DNA of 64,000 bases from Astropecten irregularis (lineage: Eukaryota > Echinodermata > Asteroidea > Paxillosida > Astropectinidae). Of this stretch, positions 44,640 through 64,000 are shown one piece after another. Below the pieces are notes generated by a model. It saw only the letters and a program-made list of their open reading frames with translations. It ran no database searches and was not told the DNA's origin. Location of the stretch: NCBI GenBank assembly GCA_963971285.1, contig OZ020265.1, forward strand, positions 260,001 through 324,000, in the 5' to 3' direction. Both the position numbers and the translations under genes were made by a program. Each line of letters opens with the position of its first letter. Within the stretch, counting starts at the first letter, position 1.

Positions 44640-45915
44640 TTAAGTATGAAGATGATTTAACTCTTGTAGAAAACACCCAGGTCGCAGGCTGCAGCGTTAT
44701 GTAGGATGAGTTGGATCGTTTTGACCATTGGGCTAGTGTGAACAACATGACATTGAACACTTCCAAATGTTTGTCAATGGACATATCATTTTCTAGATCC
44801 TCCTCGGCCTGCACGGCGCTGCAGCTAGCGGAACATGAACTTATTTCTACGGATGTGCTTAAAATCCTTGGCATTAGAATTTCAAAGGACCTCAAATGGG
44901 ACACTCATATTTCAGATATCACCAAAAAGGCTAGTGGACGTATTTTGATGTTGACTACTCTTAGAAGATTTGGTTTGAAAATTCAGGACCTCGTGACAAT
45001 TTATGTTGGTTTTATTAGACCTCTCCTTGAATATGCTGTCCCTGTCTGGCAGCCTAGTCTCACTGTACAACAGAATAACTTTTTAGAGCGTATTCAGAAA
45101 AGGGCATGTAAAATAATTCTTGCTAACAAATATAATTCCTATCAACAGGCACTTCAAATGTGTGGCATTCAAACCCTTAAGGAAAGACGGGAGCTTATCT
45201 GTTTGAGATTTGCTCAATCGATACTACAGTCCAATGTTTTTCGTAGCTGGCTTCCCAACCAAAGAGGCACGGACTGTGGTCGCGCATTGCGCAATTCTCA
45301 ACTACTGACAGCCCCCAAGGCTCGTACACGGCGTTATGCCAACAGTGTTATGCCATATCTTGTTAACATTTTAAATGAAGAGATATAATATTGATTTCTT
45401 TTAAATTTTTTATTTATAAATATATCAATTGAGTCAATATTTAGATTTCTTTTCATCATATGGTTCTCTTTATTTTTTTACAGGTCCTTTCCACCCCTTT
45501 TTTTTGAAGTCTTAATTTTGGTTAAGGATGGTGGGTGTCCTGACGTGGCTAACTATCTTTTTGCATTTACACCTCAGGTCCTTTTGGTTGGTAGGCAGTT
45601 TACAACAGCTAATTCTATTTTGCAATCTTATTTTTAACGTGCGCCCTCTTCTGTCTTGCCATTAATGAATTAATTCTTTCTTTTTTTGTTCATACTTCGT
45701 CTATCCAGTATATTTTTATGGTGTGTTCATAATAATTGTTTTAAACTATTGGGTTTTTTTTGGGGGGGGGGGTTGATATGCTGTTTTGTAATTCGTGGCT
45801 GTTTTTAATTGTACCATGTTATTTACTATTTTTATTGTAATGCCATAACAATTCAGCCTTTGGGCTGCGATAGTGGTCAGAATAAACCAGAAATAATAAT
45901 AATAATAATAATAAA
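44640..45915 (+). mobile_element. Non-LTR retrotransposon 3' part (CR1/L2/RTE-like)
   Basis: Open frame to the stop at 45386-45388 of about 225 aa. It contains ASVNNMTLNTSKC, LKILGIRISKDLKWDTHI, a conserved LINE segment at about residues 95-115 (Y-x-G-F-I-R-P-L-L-E-Y-A-x-P-V-W) and ERIQKRACKII, i.e. the region C-terminal to the catalytic RT motifs. The catalytic F/Y-x-D-D box itself lies upstream and is missing, so the copy is 5' truncated. The long 3' UTR ends in AATAAT repeats at 45893-45913, a typical LINE tail. It lies directly downstream of the SLC16 stop codon. Confidence 0.85.
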
Positions 45916-46349
45916 CTCGGTCACATGTGGTATGTGAAACACACGTGTGGGCGGGGCTTAAGACCACAACATGAACGGTCCATTGAATACAACAAGGAGT
46001 GCAAATGTACAATGCATGGATGCCGAGGTATAATTTGTTGTAAAATATCTTGCTCAGAAACACAATTGCTATGATGATTATAGCGCCCTCTTTGTTTGAT
46101 ATTGCCCATTATGTAGAGCTGGGGATGTAACCTTTATTTCATTTATATTCATTTATTTCTTGTTTACCCTGGGTTTACCTGCTCAGTGAAACACACATTG
46201 TTTTCCAGAGGTTCCCAGCAATTACAATATGAATTATGAAGGATGGTGCTACACGTGACCGAGTAGCAGGCTTTCATGGGCGCCCTTTGGCAGCCAGCCA
46301 CATCAACCATAATGATCACGAAGCACAGCTTAAGATCGAAAGTGTTTGT

Positions 46350-46500
46350 TTTTTGTGGAGGGAGGAAAACCGGAGAACCCGGAGAAAAAATCTCGTAGCA
46401 TAGGAGAGAACCAACGCACAACTCTACTCACATATAACCCAAGCCGGGATCGAACCCAGGCCACATTGGTGAGACGCGAGTGCCTAACGTTTTTTGCCAC
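46350..46500 (-). mobile_element. tRNA-like SINE fragment
   Basis: On the minus strand: GTTAGGCACTCGCGTCTCAC, then TGGGTTCGATCCCGGCTTGG (B box), then GGTTCTCCGGTTTTCCTC. This is the pattern of a tRNA-derived SINE common in marine invertebrates. From 46500 to 47335 only a weak GCTTAAGCAC-family relative (46855-47095) is visible. Confidence 0.55.
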
Positions 46501-47337
46501 CTATGCAGTTCCATTGATAAAGCACATTATTGAATAGTGTTAGACAAAAATATGGCTGCATTTCATACTCCATGTAAAATTCAATATCATCTTAATTTTC
46601 ATAGAAATGTATTCCTATTAAAGATGTTAAGTACGTATTTGGGCAAATCAATTACAAACTAATTCTTGCCTGAAGGTATTGGATAGATGTTTTTGAAAGA
46701 AAAATACACTTTTACCTGGGCAATTATGTCCCCCGGACACATTTAGAGGGGGACAGATTTAACCTTTACACCAGCAGTACGCTTCTGATTACTTTAAAGT
46801 GCTAATTACATGTACAAATATTTATTTTCTAGAGTTGTAAAAATTTTATATAGTCCAGGGACCAATATCAATAATAGAAGTTTAAGCACTTAAATGTGCT
46901 TAAGAACAAAAACCACATTGCTTTTTACCAGTTTACCATTTTAAATTTATTATGAATCTTATTCTACGTGAACAATAGCTGGATACCAGCTAAAAAGACA
47001 ATAAACATCACAGTCACACCAAGATTTGGTTGGTAATCCTGTTTATATTAAGGAAGATTTGTCATGCTCAGCAAATTTAGGAGCATTTGAGTGGCTTTCC
47101 TCGGTCAATACGGGTCACGTCACCTGGATCAGCCACCTCAGCCGGGCTAATTGAACACTTGCTTACCTTTCAACCATCTTGACTTCGTGTGACGAGTTTC
47201 CCACCACTGACTTTGCTTGTGAGCAGGGCCACTGGTGGCTGCCCTGGGTGATCGAACGGTATGGGGGATGACTTGGTGCAACCTACATGTAGATGACCTA
47301 CTTGAACGCACCTTCGAACGCCTAAATGTGATTACTC

Positions 47338-47622
47338 TAGACTCTTGAGGGCAATAGACACAAACCAGTGTAACTCTTGAGGGCAGCAGACACAGTCAAA
47401 TGTCCCTCTTGAGGGCAGCAGACACAAACATGTGTAACTCTTGAGGGCAGCAGACACTCCAGGGTGACTCTTGAGGGCAGCAGACACTCCAGTGTGACTC
47501 TTGAGGGCAGCAGACACACTCCACTGTAACTCTTGAGGGCAGCAGACACACTTCAGTGTAACTCTTGAGGGTAGCAGACACACTCCAGTGTAACTCTTGA
47601 GGGCAGAATACATACTCCAATA
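47338..47622. repeat. 31-bp minisatellite (TGTAACTCTTGAGGGCAGCA)
   Basis: About nine copies of TGTAACTCTTGAGGGCAGCA followed by GACACACTCCAG. It ends 70 bp from the XRCC4 stop codon, in the 3' UTR or flank of that gene. Minus-strand frames with repeated CCPQE are artefacts. Confidence 0.92.
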
Positions 47623-47692
47623 TTTTCTTAAGGTGATTAAGTTTTCTGATTCCATACAAAATTTTGAAACTCAATATAGGATAAAAATTCAT

Positions 47693-50600
47693 TTACAGTT
47701 CGTCAAAGAGCATGTCTGCATCGGGCTCTGCTTTTGATGATCGTCCCGATGTGGTTCTGGAGACACGACCTCCTTGTGATGAAGCTGGCGTTGATGGCGT
47801 GGCACTTCTACATTATTAACAAAAGAAATCCATACGCTTATTATTATTTAATACGTCATCATCACAACAGATGGTAGAGGCCTACCCCCTTCAAAGCCCT
47901 TTCCTAAACACAAAAGCCAAACAAATGTCACAAGCATTAGGTCCTACCTTCATTAATTCTTAATCACAAAATAAAGACCTTTGAAATGTTACATTGCTCT
48001 TGTTAATATGATTGTTACCTTTCTGTTCGTACTGAAGAAACTTTCGGAATAGAGGGTTTGGACGGGGTTTGCTTGTTTGTGACATCTCTCCTCCGCCTCC
48101 TGCAAATTCAAACCAAATGATGATGTTGTTGGCTTTTATATTAACATACAAACTAGTGTTTACCAGCCAAAATTATATAATGACGTACAATGCAAGTGGC
48201 TGGTACTCGGCTGTCTTTTACTCAATATTAAAATGCATTAACTAGGAAATTTATTAAGATAAGCAGTTTTTGGAACTTGAGAAATTTTAACAATATGAAT
48301 TTTAGTAAACTTTTAGGAGTTCCATATGAATATAAGGAAATCTTTAGCAAGTATAACAAAATTAAACTAAAAACACAAATATCAAATTACAATTTTGATA
48401 AGACTTCTTTTTTGTCTCAACTTTTGAACTTATTCAGCAATGACCAATCACAACTGGCGATAGATACCTTTTCCCAACTGGAGCTGTTGTTTCATTGGTT
48501 GGATCCTCCTCAAGGATCAGACTGCTATCCATACGGCTTGAGGGCGCTGCCTTCCTCTTTGACTTCTGAGTCGCCTGAAATATCATCAAATAAATTCCAA
48601 CATCAAATAAGTTAAAAAAGTTTATTGAAATTCATAACTGTATTTAGTACACGATTGGTAACACAAACAAAATGTTTACAGATTTACGTATAACTTTCAG
48701 GGTATGAAGATGGTGCTGGTAGAAACATAGTGTTAAAATATTTCCACCTGAAATGGTGTATTTATCCAGAAATTAGTAAAACAAAGACCGAAAACAGTTT
48801 TGATCTCCGGTTAAGATTAACACCATTCTGTATGTTTTATAAGAAAAACTGAGTCGGTTTTTCGCTAATTTTTCGTGACTCAGATGTTCGATTGAGCTCA
48901 AATTGTCACAGGTTTATCATTTCATGAACATGTTGGATTAGACAAAGTGTGAGTACTGTTGATCCAGAAATTACTAAAAGCCTTTTGGTGCTTAACCAGC
49001 TCCTATGAATCCTGGTAATTTTAGTGATTTGGTCAAAAACTGATTTCAAAATTAGTCTACGGACTAGCAAGTTCTAGTTTCAGGAGTAGAGTGGATCTTC
49101 ACTATAACAAACAATCAACATAATCACTGATAGTAATGAGGTCATGGTTATAGTGATCTTAAACCGTCAGGGCCCAATTTCAAGGAATCCTTTACGGCCT
49201 ATTTTTGTGCTTACGGGCACTGCTACGCTTGTAATCTATTTCATGGAATCCATTAGCAAGACTTTCGGTTAGCGAAGAATTTCTAGGGTAACTGTGATAA
49301 TTTTCTGCTAACGTGCTGTCATATGCATTCTGCACAAAATCCTTGCTTACCGTTACCAAAAAGAAAACTTTCCCGTGAAATACGCTAACCGTAACAAAAA
49401 AAGTCTGCTACCGTAAGCGAAGAATTTTTGAAAACGGTAACGGATTCCATGAAATTGAGCACAGTGTTTCGGCATTCGGTATGTTTTTCACACAAAAACT
49501 GAGAGCCAAATATGGTATAGCCAAATATTTGATACAGCCAAATGTTTGGTATAGTGGTGTTCGTTATAGCAGAGTTCCACTGTATATCGTTGACATGAAC
49601 TATGACCTATGACCTCCCTGACCTTTGACTCCTCATCGGTGCTGACCTCTTCATCCTCTGGGTCATCTTTTTCCTCGTTGTTTTCTTCCCTGGATGACTT
49701 GCGGTCAAGCTGAGATCGTTTGCTGGAGTTATTCTCCTGCGTCTTCTCTGCGGAGGTTGCTTCAGTTACTGGAATCAAAATTGGGTAATTTTTCTTTAGC
49801 AGGGCTTGACCAAGGGCGACAAGCTAGTGATCAGGGGCAGCAAGGCAATGACCAGGGGCAGCAAGGCAATGACCAGGGGCACCATGGCAATGACCAGGGG
49901 CACCAAAGCAATAACCAGGGGCACCAAGGCAATAACCAGGGGCACCAAGGCAATGACCAGGGGCATCAAGGCAATGATCAGGGGCACCAAGGCAATGACC
50001 AGGTGCACCAAGGCAATGACCAGAGGCACCAAGACTACTCACATTCCTGTTTCAAATTCCGGATCTTAGCCTTCTTGTCATTCAAAACAACTTGGAACTG
50101 TTAGGAGATAAACAAAAACAGCAAAAAGTCAATGAAAATGTAATAATTAATAAATAATTTAATAAAAGATACTAAATCTATATCAGTTTTTATGGCCTTG
50201 TTTTTATTTTGCCTATGAAAAATGTCTCTGAAAATACTGTCCAATTTCGAAAAACTTTAGTTTGGGTTATTTGGTTAGCATATTTCTAAATGGATTTGTG
50301 TCGTATAAATGCTTCAGTGTGTAATCATCACCTTTGTAAAGAGCTCCTTCTCCATGTTTTCATGCATTCCAACGCATTTCTCAAGTCTCTGCAAGGAAAA
50401 CCAAAACCAACATCAAGATAATTTGAAGTATATAATGTCATATGGCTAACAAACGAGTAGACAATTTTATGCAGTGAGTATTTGTTCGGCTTTATGGCAA
50501 CATTCTGTTGACTTATCCCATTCAAAATCTCCTGAATTGTCTCAGGTTTCAACAGACAGAGGAAGATAGCACCCCAAGTGTCGCATACCATTGTAAAGCT

Positions 50601-52991
50601 CTTTTCAAGCTTATTCCAGTGGTAATGACATTTAAATGCCGGATTTGTAAGGCAGAGAAACTTGAATACTGGTCAGGCCCAGTCACTGAAAAGCAAGGCC
50701 AGGCCTGGGCTTTGCCTGGGCTCTTGGGCTTCTAAAATCCACAGCCTTGAACTATCAACTTCAAGCCCCTGCTGTACGTGTCCTGGATCAAGTAACTGAA
50801 AAGCCTGGCCAGGCCTGGGCTTTGCCCGGGCTCTTGTGCTTCTATAATCCCAAGCCTTGAACTATCAACTTCAAGCCCCTGCTGTGTCCTGTATCATAGT
50901 TGGCACTAACCTGATAAACAGATTGAGTCCACATTGATCATGGACAGTATCCAGAAGCCGGGCTACTTTAATTTGAGCAGATCTATTGAATTGAAGTTGA
51001 GGGCTGACAAGAGGAGGATTTCAGGCCTGAAGGCCTGGCCTGGCTAGGTTTTTCAACAGCTGGGTTCGACCAGCATTACAGGTTTTCAACATAAACTTTC
51101 GAAACATTCCTTGGGTCGATTTCACCAAACTCATCGTAACTTACAATCAATCGTAGGACTTATGATGCATTGCAGCCCTACGTAGGATGCGATGGGTGAT
51201 CCTTCATATCCTGAGTTACCATCGATCATAGGGCTTCATGAAATCAACCCCTGGTGTATTTATTACTCCTTGAAATAATACGACGGTTCTTACTTTGAGA
51301 GCATTGCCTCTTTCAGTAGACAGTCGTTCATTCTCTCTCTCCAAGACGTGGATGGTGTCCCGTAGCGAGGAGGCATTCTGGATCATGAAGATAAAGAGGT
51401 CTTGGATGGACTCCGCTGGATCATCCACAACTTGGAGCGACACTGACCCAAGTTGGAACTTGAAACAGAAACAAAGAACGTTTTTTTAGGCGAGGAACGT
51501 GGTTTTTGTAGGGGAAAATTTCCATTAATACTACAAAAGTGCATTTAACAAATTATGAGTTTAAAGGTAGTATCATTCTTTGATAACAAATCAAAACAGA
51601 AATGTTCACAGATTTACGTATAACTTACAGGGTATGAAGATAACATTTAAAATGTTTCCGCCTGAAATGGTGTATTTATCCAGAAATTAGTAAAACAAAG
51701 ACTGAAAATCTTTTTGATCTTTTAAAAGATCAAAAATAAAAGAGAAAAGACTTAAGAAATACTGTGGCCGTTTTTCACTGTTTTCTCAAAAAGTGGGCAC
51801 CGTATGGGACTGAAATTTTCACAGATAACTTTTACTGTATCTTCCTTGTTATTTTTGCCCACGAATCTGTATTTCTTTGACAAAAACCAAAGTATGATAC
51901 TACCTTTAAAGCGTATACATTTTACCTTGATGTTTTCATTTGCCATAACTTTCTTCCAAGAGAATTCTGAACCGGTACCCTTGTCAGCTTTCATCTGGAA
52001 AAGAATCAACGCACATGCATTCGGTTACCAACCAAAGCCTAGCTCGTGGTGTTGATTGTGTCTGACTTGTATTCTGATATCATTTGTTTCAAGCAAAATT
52101 CACAACATTTGGGTTTTTCATTGAAATTTGAACAAAATGAACATTGACTGGAGCAGATTTGACCAGCGACCACCGGTTTGTATCTCACCTGATACTCAAA
52201 TGCCAAGTCTCCCATATTCTGCCTGGTCAGAGCCTGACCCGTGACTTCAGCAAACTCCTCCTCATCCATGTTGACCTTCTGAGCAAGCTGTGTTAACCTC
52301 TGACGAGAAACTGTCAAAAGAAATGTCCAGGGAAGAAGTTGAATATAAGGGCAGCGTTCAGACGCAGAACTAAGAGTGGTCTAACTTTGGTTTAAGCCGA
52401 GAAGGGTCTACCTACTTGTGTCTGAACGGTCTACGATAGACTGTTTTGGGTGCTAAAAACGGTCTATCTTTGAAAACTTAGACGGTCAAAAAGGGACGGT
52501 CTAGACTACGTAGACCGGTCTACAAATGTGCCTTAAGACATCTGAACGGTCTATCTCAACCACATCTGGTTTAGCTTGACCCGCAAGCAGGTGCAATCGG
52601 TGTGTAACTCAGTTTCAGGGTGAGGGACTGGTTTCTCCACACCATACCATAGGAGTGGTGGCATTCATTGCTGCCTTGCTGTGGACCAGGTACCCCTTCC
52701 ATTTCTATATTTTACACAATGTATACTGTGAAGACACCACAAGTATTAAAAGCTTTGACACTTCAGCGGGATTTGAACCTAGGTCACAGTGTTAGAAAGT
52801 CTACCAACCTACCAAATGATAAAAATGTTTGATTATAAATTTGACAGACGCAACTAACTTGTTCCTTCCCATGAGTTGATGGCGTCCGTGATGACCAATT
52901 CAAATCCATCCCTTCCACCATCTTTAGCGGTTGTCTTCAAGAAGTATGGTTGACGTCCAACGTCCACTCGACAAAGAGTTTGAGTTGACAT
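47693..52991 (-). CDS. XRCC4: XRCC4, DNA double-strand break repair scaffold
   Basis: Ten exons: 52859-52991, 52189-52310, 51926-51994, 51294-51458, 50332-50388, 50043-50097, 49623-49768, 48468-48574, 48019-48099, 47693-47807. They join in frame to 349 aa plus stop (vertebrate XRCC4 is about 335). Residues 1-115 form the head (FELVITDAINSWEGT, FSWKKV, FQLGSVSLQVV). A coiled coil follows (LERENERLSTERGNALK, RLEKCV, VVLNDKKAKIRNLK), the part that in the family dimerises and binds DNA ligase IV. Residue T244 in EVSTDEES matches the CK2-phosphorylated site that recruits the PNKP FHA domain. A basic GKRRRRR stretch at about 282-288 suggests a nuclear signal. The C-terminus MLFDEL parallels vertebrate DLFDEI. 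It functions in non-homologous end joining with XLF and LIG4 in the nucleus. Confidence 0.93.
48640..48990. mobile_element. AAAGGTATAGTACAGG-family element, degraded
   Basis: TTTAGTACACGATTGGTAAC near 48648, then CAGATTTACGTATAACTTTC and GAAGATGGTGCTGGTAGAAA; the right side matches 2597-2935 (TTTTTCGTGACTC, GATTAGACAAAGTG). Termini eroded. In an XRCC4 intron. Confidence 0.55.
49165..49470. repeat. Inverted-repeat sequence with GGAATCC ends, unclassified
   Basis: GGGCCCAATTTCAAGGAATC at the left and GATTCCATGAAATTGAGC at the right form an inverted pair. The middle is rich in GCTAACG/CGTTAC motifs. Likely another short non-autonomous element in an XRCC4 intron. Confidence 0.55.
49500..49585. 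mobile_element. Pogo/Tigger-like terminal fragment
   Basis: TGGTATAGTGGTGTTCGTTA then TAGCAGAGTTCCACTGTA is the reversed CAGTGGAACTCTGCTATAACGA terminus. It lies 38 bp from the XRCC4 exon 49623 donor. Confidence 0.55.
49803..50036. repeat. 21-bp minisatellite (GGCAATGACCAGGGGCACCAA)
   Basis: About eleven copies of GCAATGACCAGGGGCACCAA-type units in the XRCC4 intron between exons 49623 and 50043, reaching within 6 bp of the donor of exon 50043. As 21 is a multiple of 3, several open frames run through it; none is coding. Confidence 0.92.
50655..51085. repeat. Dispersed repeat (GGCCTGGGCTTTGCC..AACTATCAACTTCAAGCCCC)
   Basis: Two partial copies in tandem at 50685-50765 and 50795-50895, then GATTGAGTCCACATTGATCA and GGACAGTATCCAGAAGCCGG. 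The same blocks are at 56175-56305 and 63335-63640. The class is not evident. Confidence 0.7.
51116..51254. mobile_element. GGTCGATTTCAC-family element, copy 3
   Basis: GGGTCGATTTCACCAAACTC at the left, GGCTTCATGAAATCAACCCC at the right, CCTACGTAGGATGCGATGGG in the middle. It ends 40 bp from XRCC4 exon 51294. Confidence 0.78.
51560..51912. mobile_element. Family A element
   Basis: GTTTAAAGGTAGTATCATTC to AAGTATGATACTACCTTTAA, centre GATCTTTTAAAAGATC. It ends 14 bp before the XRCC4 exon at 51926, so it contributes sequence at that exon's 5' splice site region. Confidence 0.88.
52340..52570. repeat. GGTCTA-rich inverted-repeat sequence
   Basis: GGCAGCGTTCAGACGCAGAA on the left, many GGTCTA/TAGACC motifs, and TCTGAACGGTC near the right end. 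Probably a short non-autonomous element in XRCC4 intron 1. The 118-bp minisatellite unit at 52617-52750 follows. Confidence 0.55.
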
Positions 52992-53346
52992 TCTTAGACT
53001 GAGAGAAACGTTTGAAAGAATCGTTAAATTATTTAAGTGTTTACCTCTGAGCGTTTAATACTAGATTAGAAATAAAATGTATAAATTAATAAAAATAAAA
53101 ATTGTATTAAACTGAAAAGTATAAAATTTTGGAAATTAGGGCTTGCCCCTTTCCACTGTTATTGCTACTAAAGTACTAATATTAATAAACTTCAGGAACC
53201 CTCTTATTTTTTAACATTAAAACGCCCTCTGTTGGGCACCAGTTCAGTCTCATGTGCAAGTTTGTCAGTAGAGCTCTTTCCCAAATAGTAAGTCTACCAT
53301 ATGTCTTCATCTTACAAAGTTTGCAGTATTTCTTTCTAAAAAAAAT

Positions 53347-53503
53347 TGTGAATAGCGCTCCGCACTAATGACGTCACAAAATCCCCGGATGTCAGACAAA
53401 CAATGACTCATGAACGCGCACACCCACGCACGTGTGCATGTTTGCAATGTTTGTCTGAGGTCCGTTGCTATTTTTAGCGTAAGTGCGGAGCGCTATTAAC
53501 GTA
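53347..53503. mobile_element. AATAGCGCTCCGCACT inverted-repeat element, copy 1
   Basis: Ends AATAGCGCTCCGCACTAATG and GTAAGTGCGGAGCGCTATT. The interior has TGACGTCACAAAATCCCCGG and CACGTGTGCATGTTTGCAAT. Confidence 0.88.
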
Positions 53504-53664
53504 ACGCATGCGCAAATACTCGGCATGACGCAATCACGTACCAGTCGATGTAGTCAACGTGAAAATCTAAAGCTCCCTACTGTCAGTGGCCTATGGTCAT
53601 GGTGCTACATAGCAAAATAATCTGAAATCAGAACTCCCAGCGGACCCAGAACTAACAAGTGATT

Positions 53665-53832
53665 AGAAATAGCGCTCCGCACTTACGCTAAAAATAGCAA
53701 CGGACCTCAGACAAACATTGCAAACATGCACACGTGCGTGCGGGTGCGCAGGGGTGTACACTACGTGTGTGAGTCAATGTTTGTCTGACATCCGGGGATT
53801 TTGTGACGTGATTAGTGCGGAGCGCTATTATT
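53665..53832. mobile_element. AATAGCGCTCCGCACT inverted-repeat element, copy 2 (opposite orientation)
   Basis: AATAGCGCTCCGCACTTACG to GTGATTAGTGCGGAGCGCTA. Interior reversed relative to copy 1 (ACACGTGCGTGCGGGTGCGC, CATCCGGGGATTTTGTGACG). The TGACGTCA core is altered to GTGACGTG. A third, degraded copy is at about 55226-55370. Confidence 0.88.
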
Positions 53833-54089
53833 GCATTGAAGCACAAAATTAAATGACCTAAAATATTTTCTTTTTGTCCTTTTCCAAATAAACTACAAAT
53901 TTGGTATGATTTAGTAACTAATGTAATTCTGTAGGTTTAGTAAAACTACAAAAAACTTGCCTTGAATGAACAGAAAACACCTGTAAAATCAGCAAAGCGA
54001 AGTAAAGTGCAGCGAACACTTCAACATTATTTACAAATGAACATGAAGAGCGCCACCAAGCGTCGAGGACTGTCTCATCATAAAGCATC

Positions 54090-64000
<9,911 letters not shown>

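Larger units (their letters stand above)
52992..54089. promoter_or_regulatory. Shared divergent 5' region of XRCC4 and PSMD2
   Basis: About 1.1 kb separates the two start codons, so any promoter must lie here. No clear TATA box is visible. Two copies of one inverted-repeat element occupy much of it, at 53347-53503 and 53665-53832. The first holds TGACGTCA at 53368-53375. Transcription starts are not visible from sequence. Confidence 0.5.

Noticed and set aside
47332-47692. Cysteine-rich frames with repeated CCPQE
   Set aside because: Translation of a 31-bp minisatellite downstream of the XRCC4 stop codon; three frames look alike.
49796-50104. Repeat-rich frames with QGNDQGHQ or RGTKAMT motifs
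   Set aside because: A 21-bp minisatellite in an XRCC4 intron, open in several frames on both strands. The true exon at 50043-50097 reads on the minus strand in a different context.

Overview
The window looks like nuclear DNA of a metazoan. It holds spliced, low-density genes with GT-AG introns and animal-type gene families, and it is densely packed with short inverted-repeat elements, tRNA-derived SINEs and non-LTR retrotransposon remnants. The protein types and the repeat style suggest a marine deuterostome invertebrate, perhaps an echinoderm. The species cannot be fixed from sequence alone.

Five spliced genes were assembled by joining splice sites and checking that reading phase is kept across every junction. 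(1) Minus strand, 17.5 kb down to about 0.75 kb: a secreted or surface protein with signal peptide, kringle, kringle, PAN/apple and F5/8C (discoidin) domains. (2) Minus strand, 30.0 to 20.9 kb: an SLC7-type light subunit of a heterodimeric amino-acid transporter, nine exons. (3) Plus strand, 36.1 to 44.5 kb: an SLC16-type monocarboxylate transporter, four exons, apparently complete at 457 aa. (4) Minus strand, 53.0 to 47.7 kb: XRCC4, the non-homologous end-joining scaffold, ten exons, apparently complete at 349 aa. (5) Plus strand, 54.1 kb to the right edge: the 5' part of PSMD2/Rpn1, the 26S proteasome base subunit, thirteen exons so far. XRCC4 and PSMD2 are head to head with about 1.1 kb between start codons.

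Most of the remaining DNA is repeats. Large arrays sit inside introns: a 3.6 kb decamer satellite in the SLC7 gene, a 90-bp satellite with a 720-bp higher-order period in the SLC16 gene, a 25-27 bp array and a GAGGAGCCC array in the kringle gene, and a 43-bp array in PSMD2. The PSMD2 array consists of copies of the preceding exon end plus its 5' splice site. At least eight families of short terminal-inverted-repeat elements are recognisable, many nested. Repeats carrying a GAAACGTC core, some resembling hammerhead ribozymes, are scattered throughout.

The transporters, repair protein and proteasome subunit show no shared pathway. The most unusual items are the PSMD2 splice-donor array and the kringle-kringle-PAN-F5/8C domain order.
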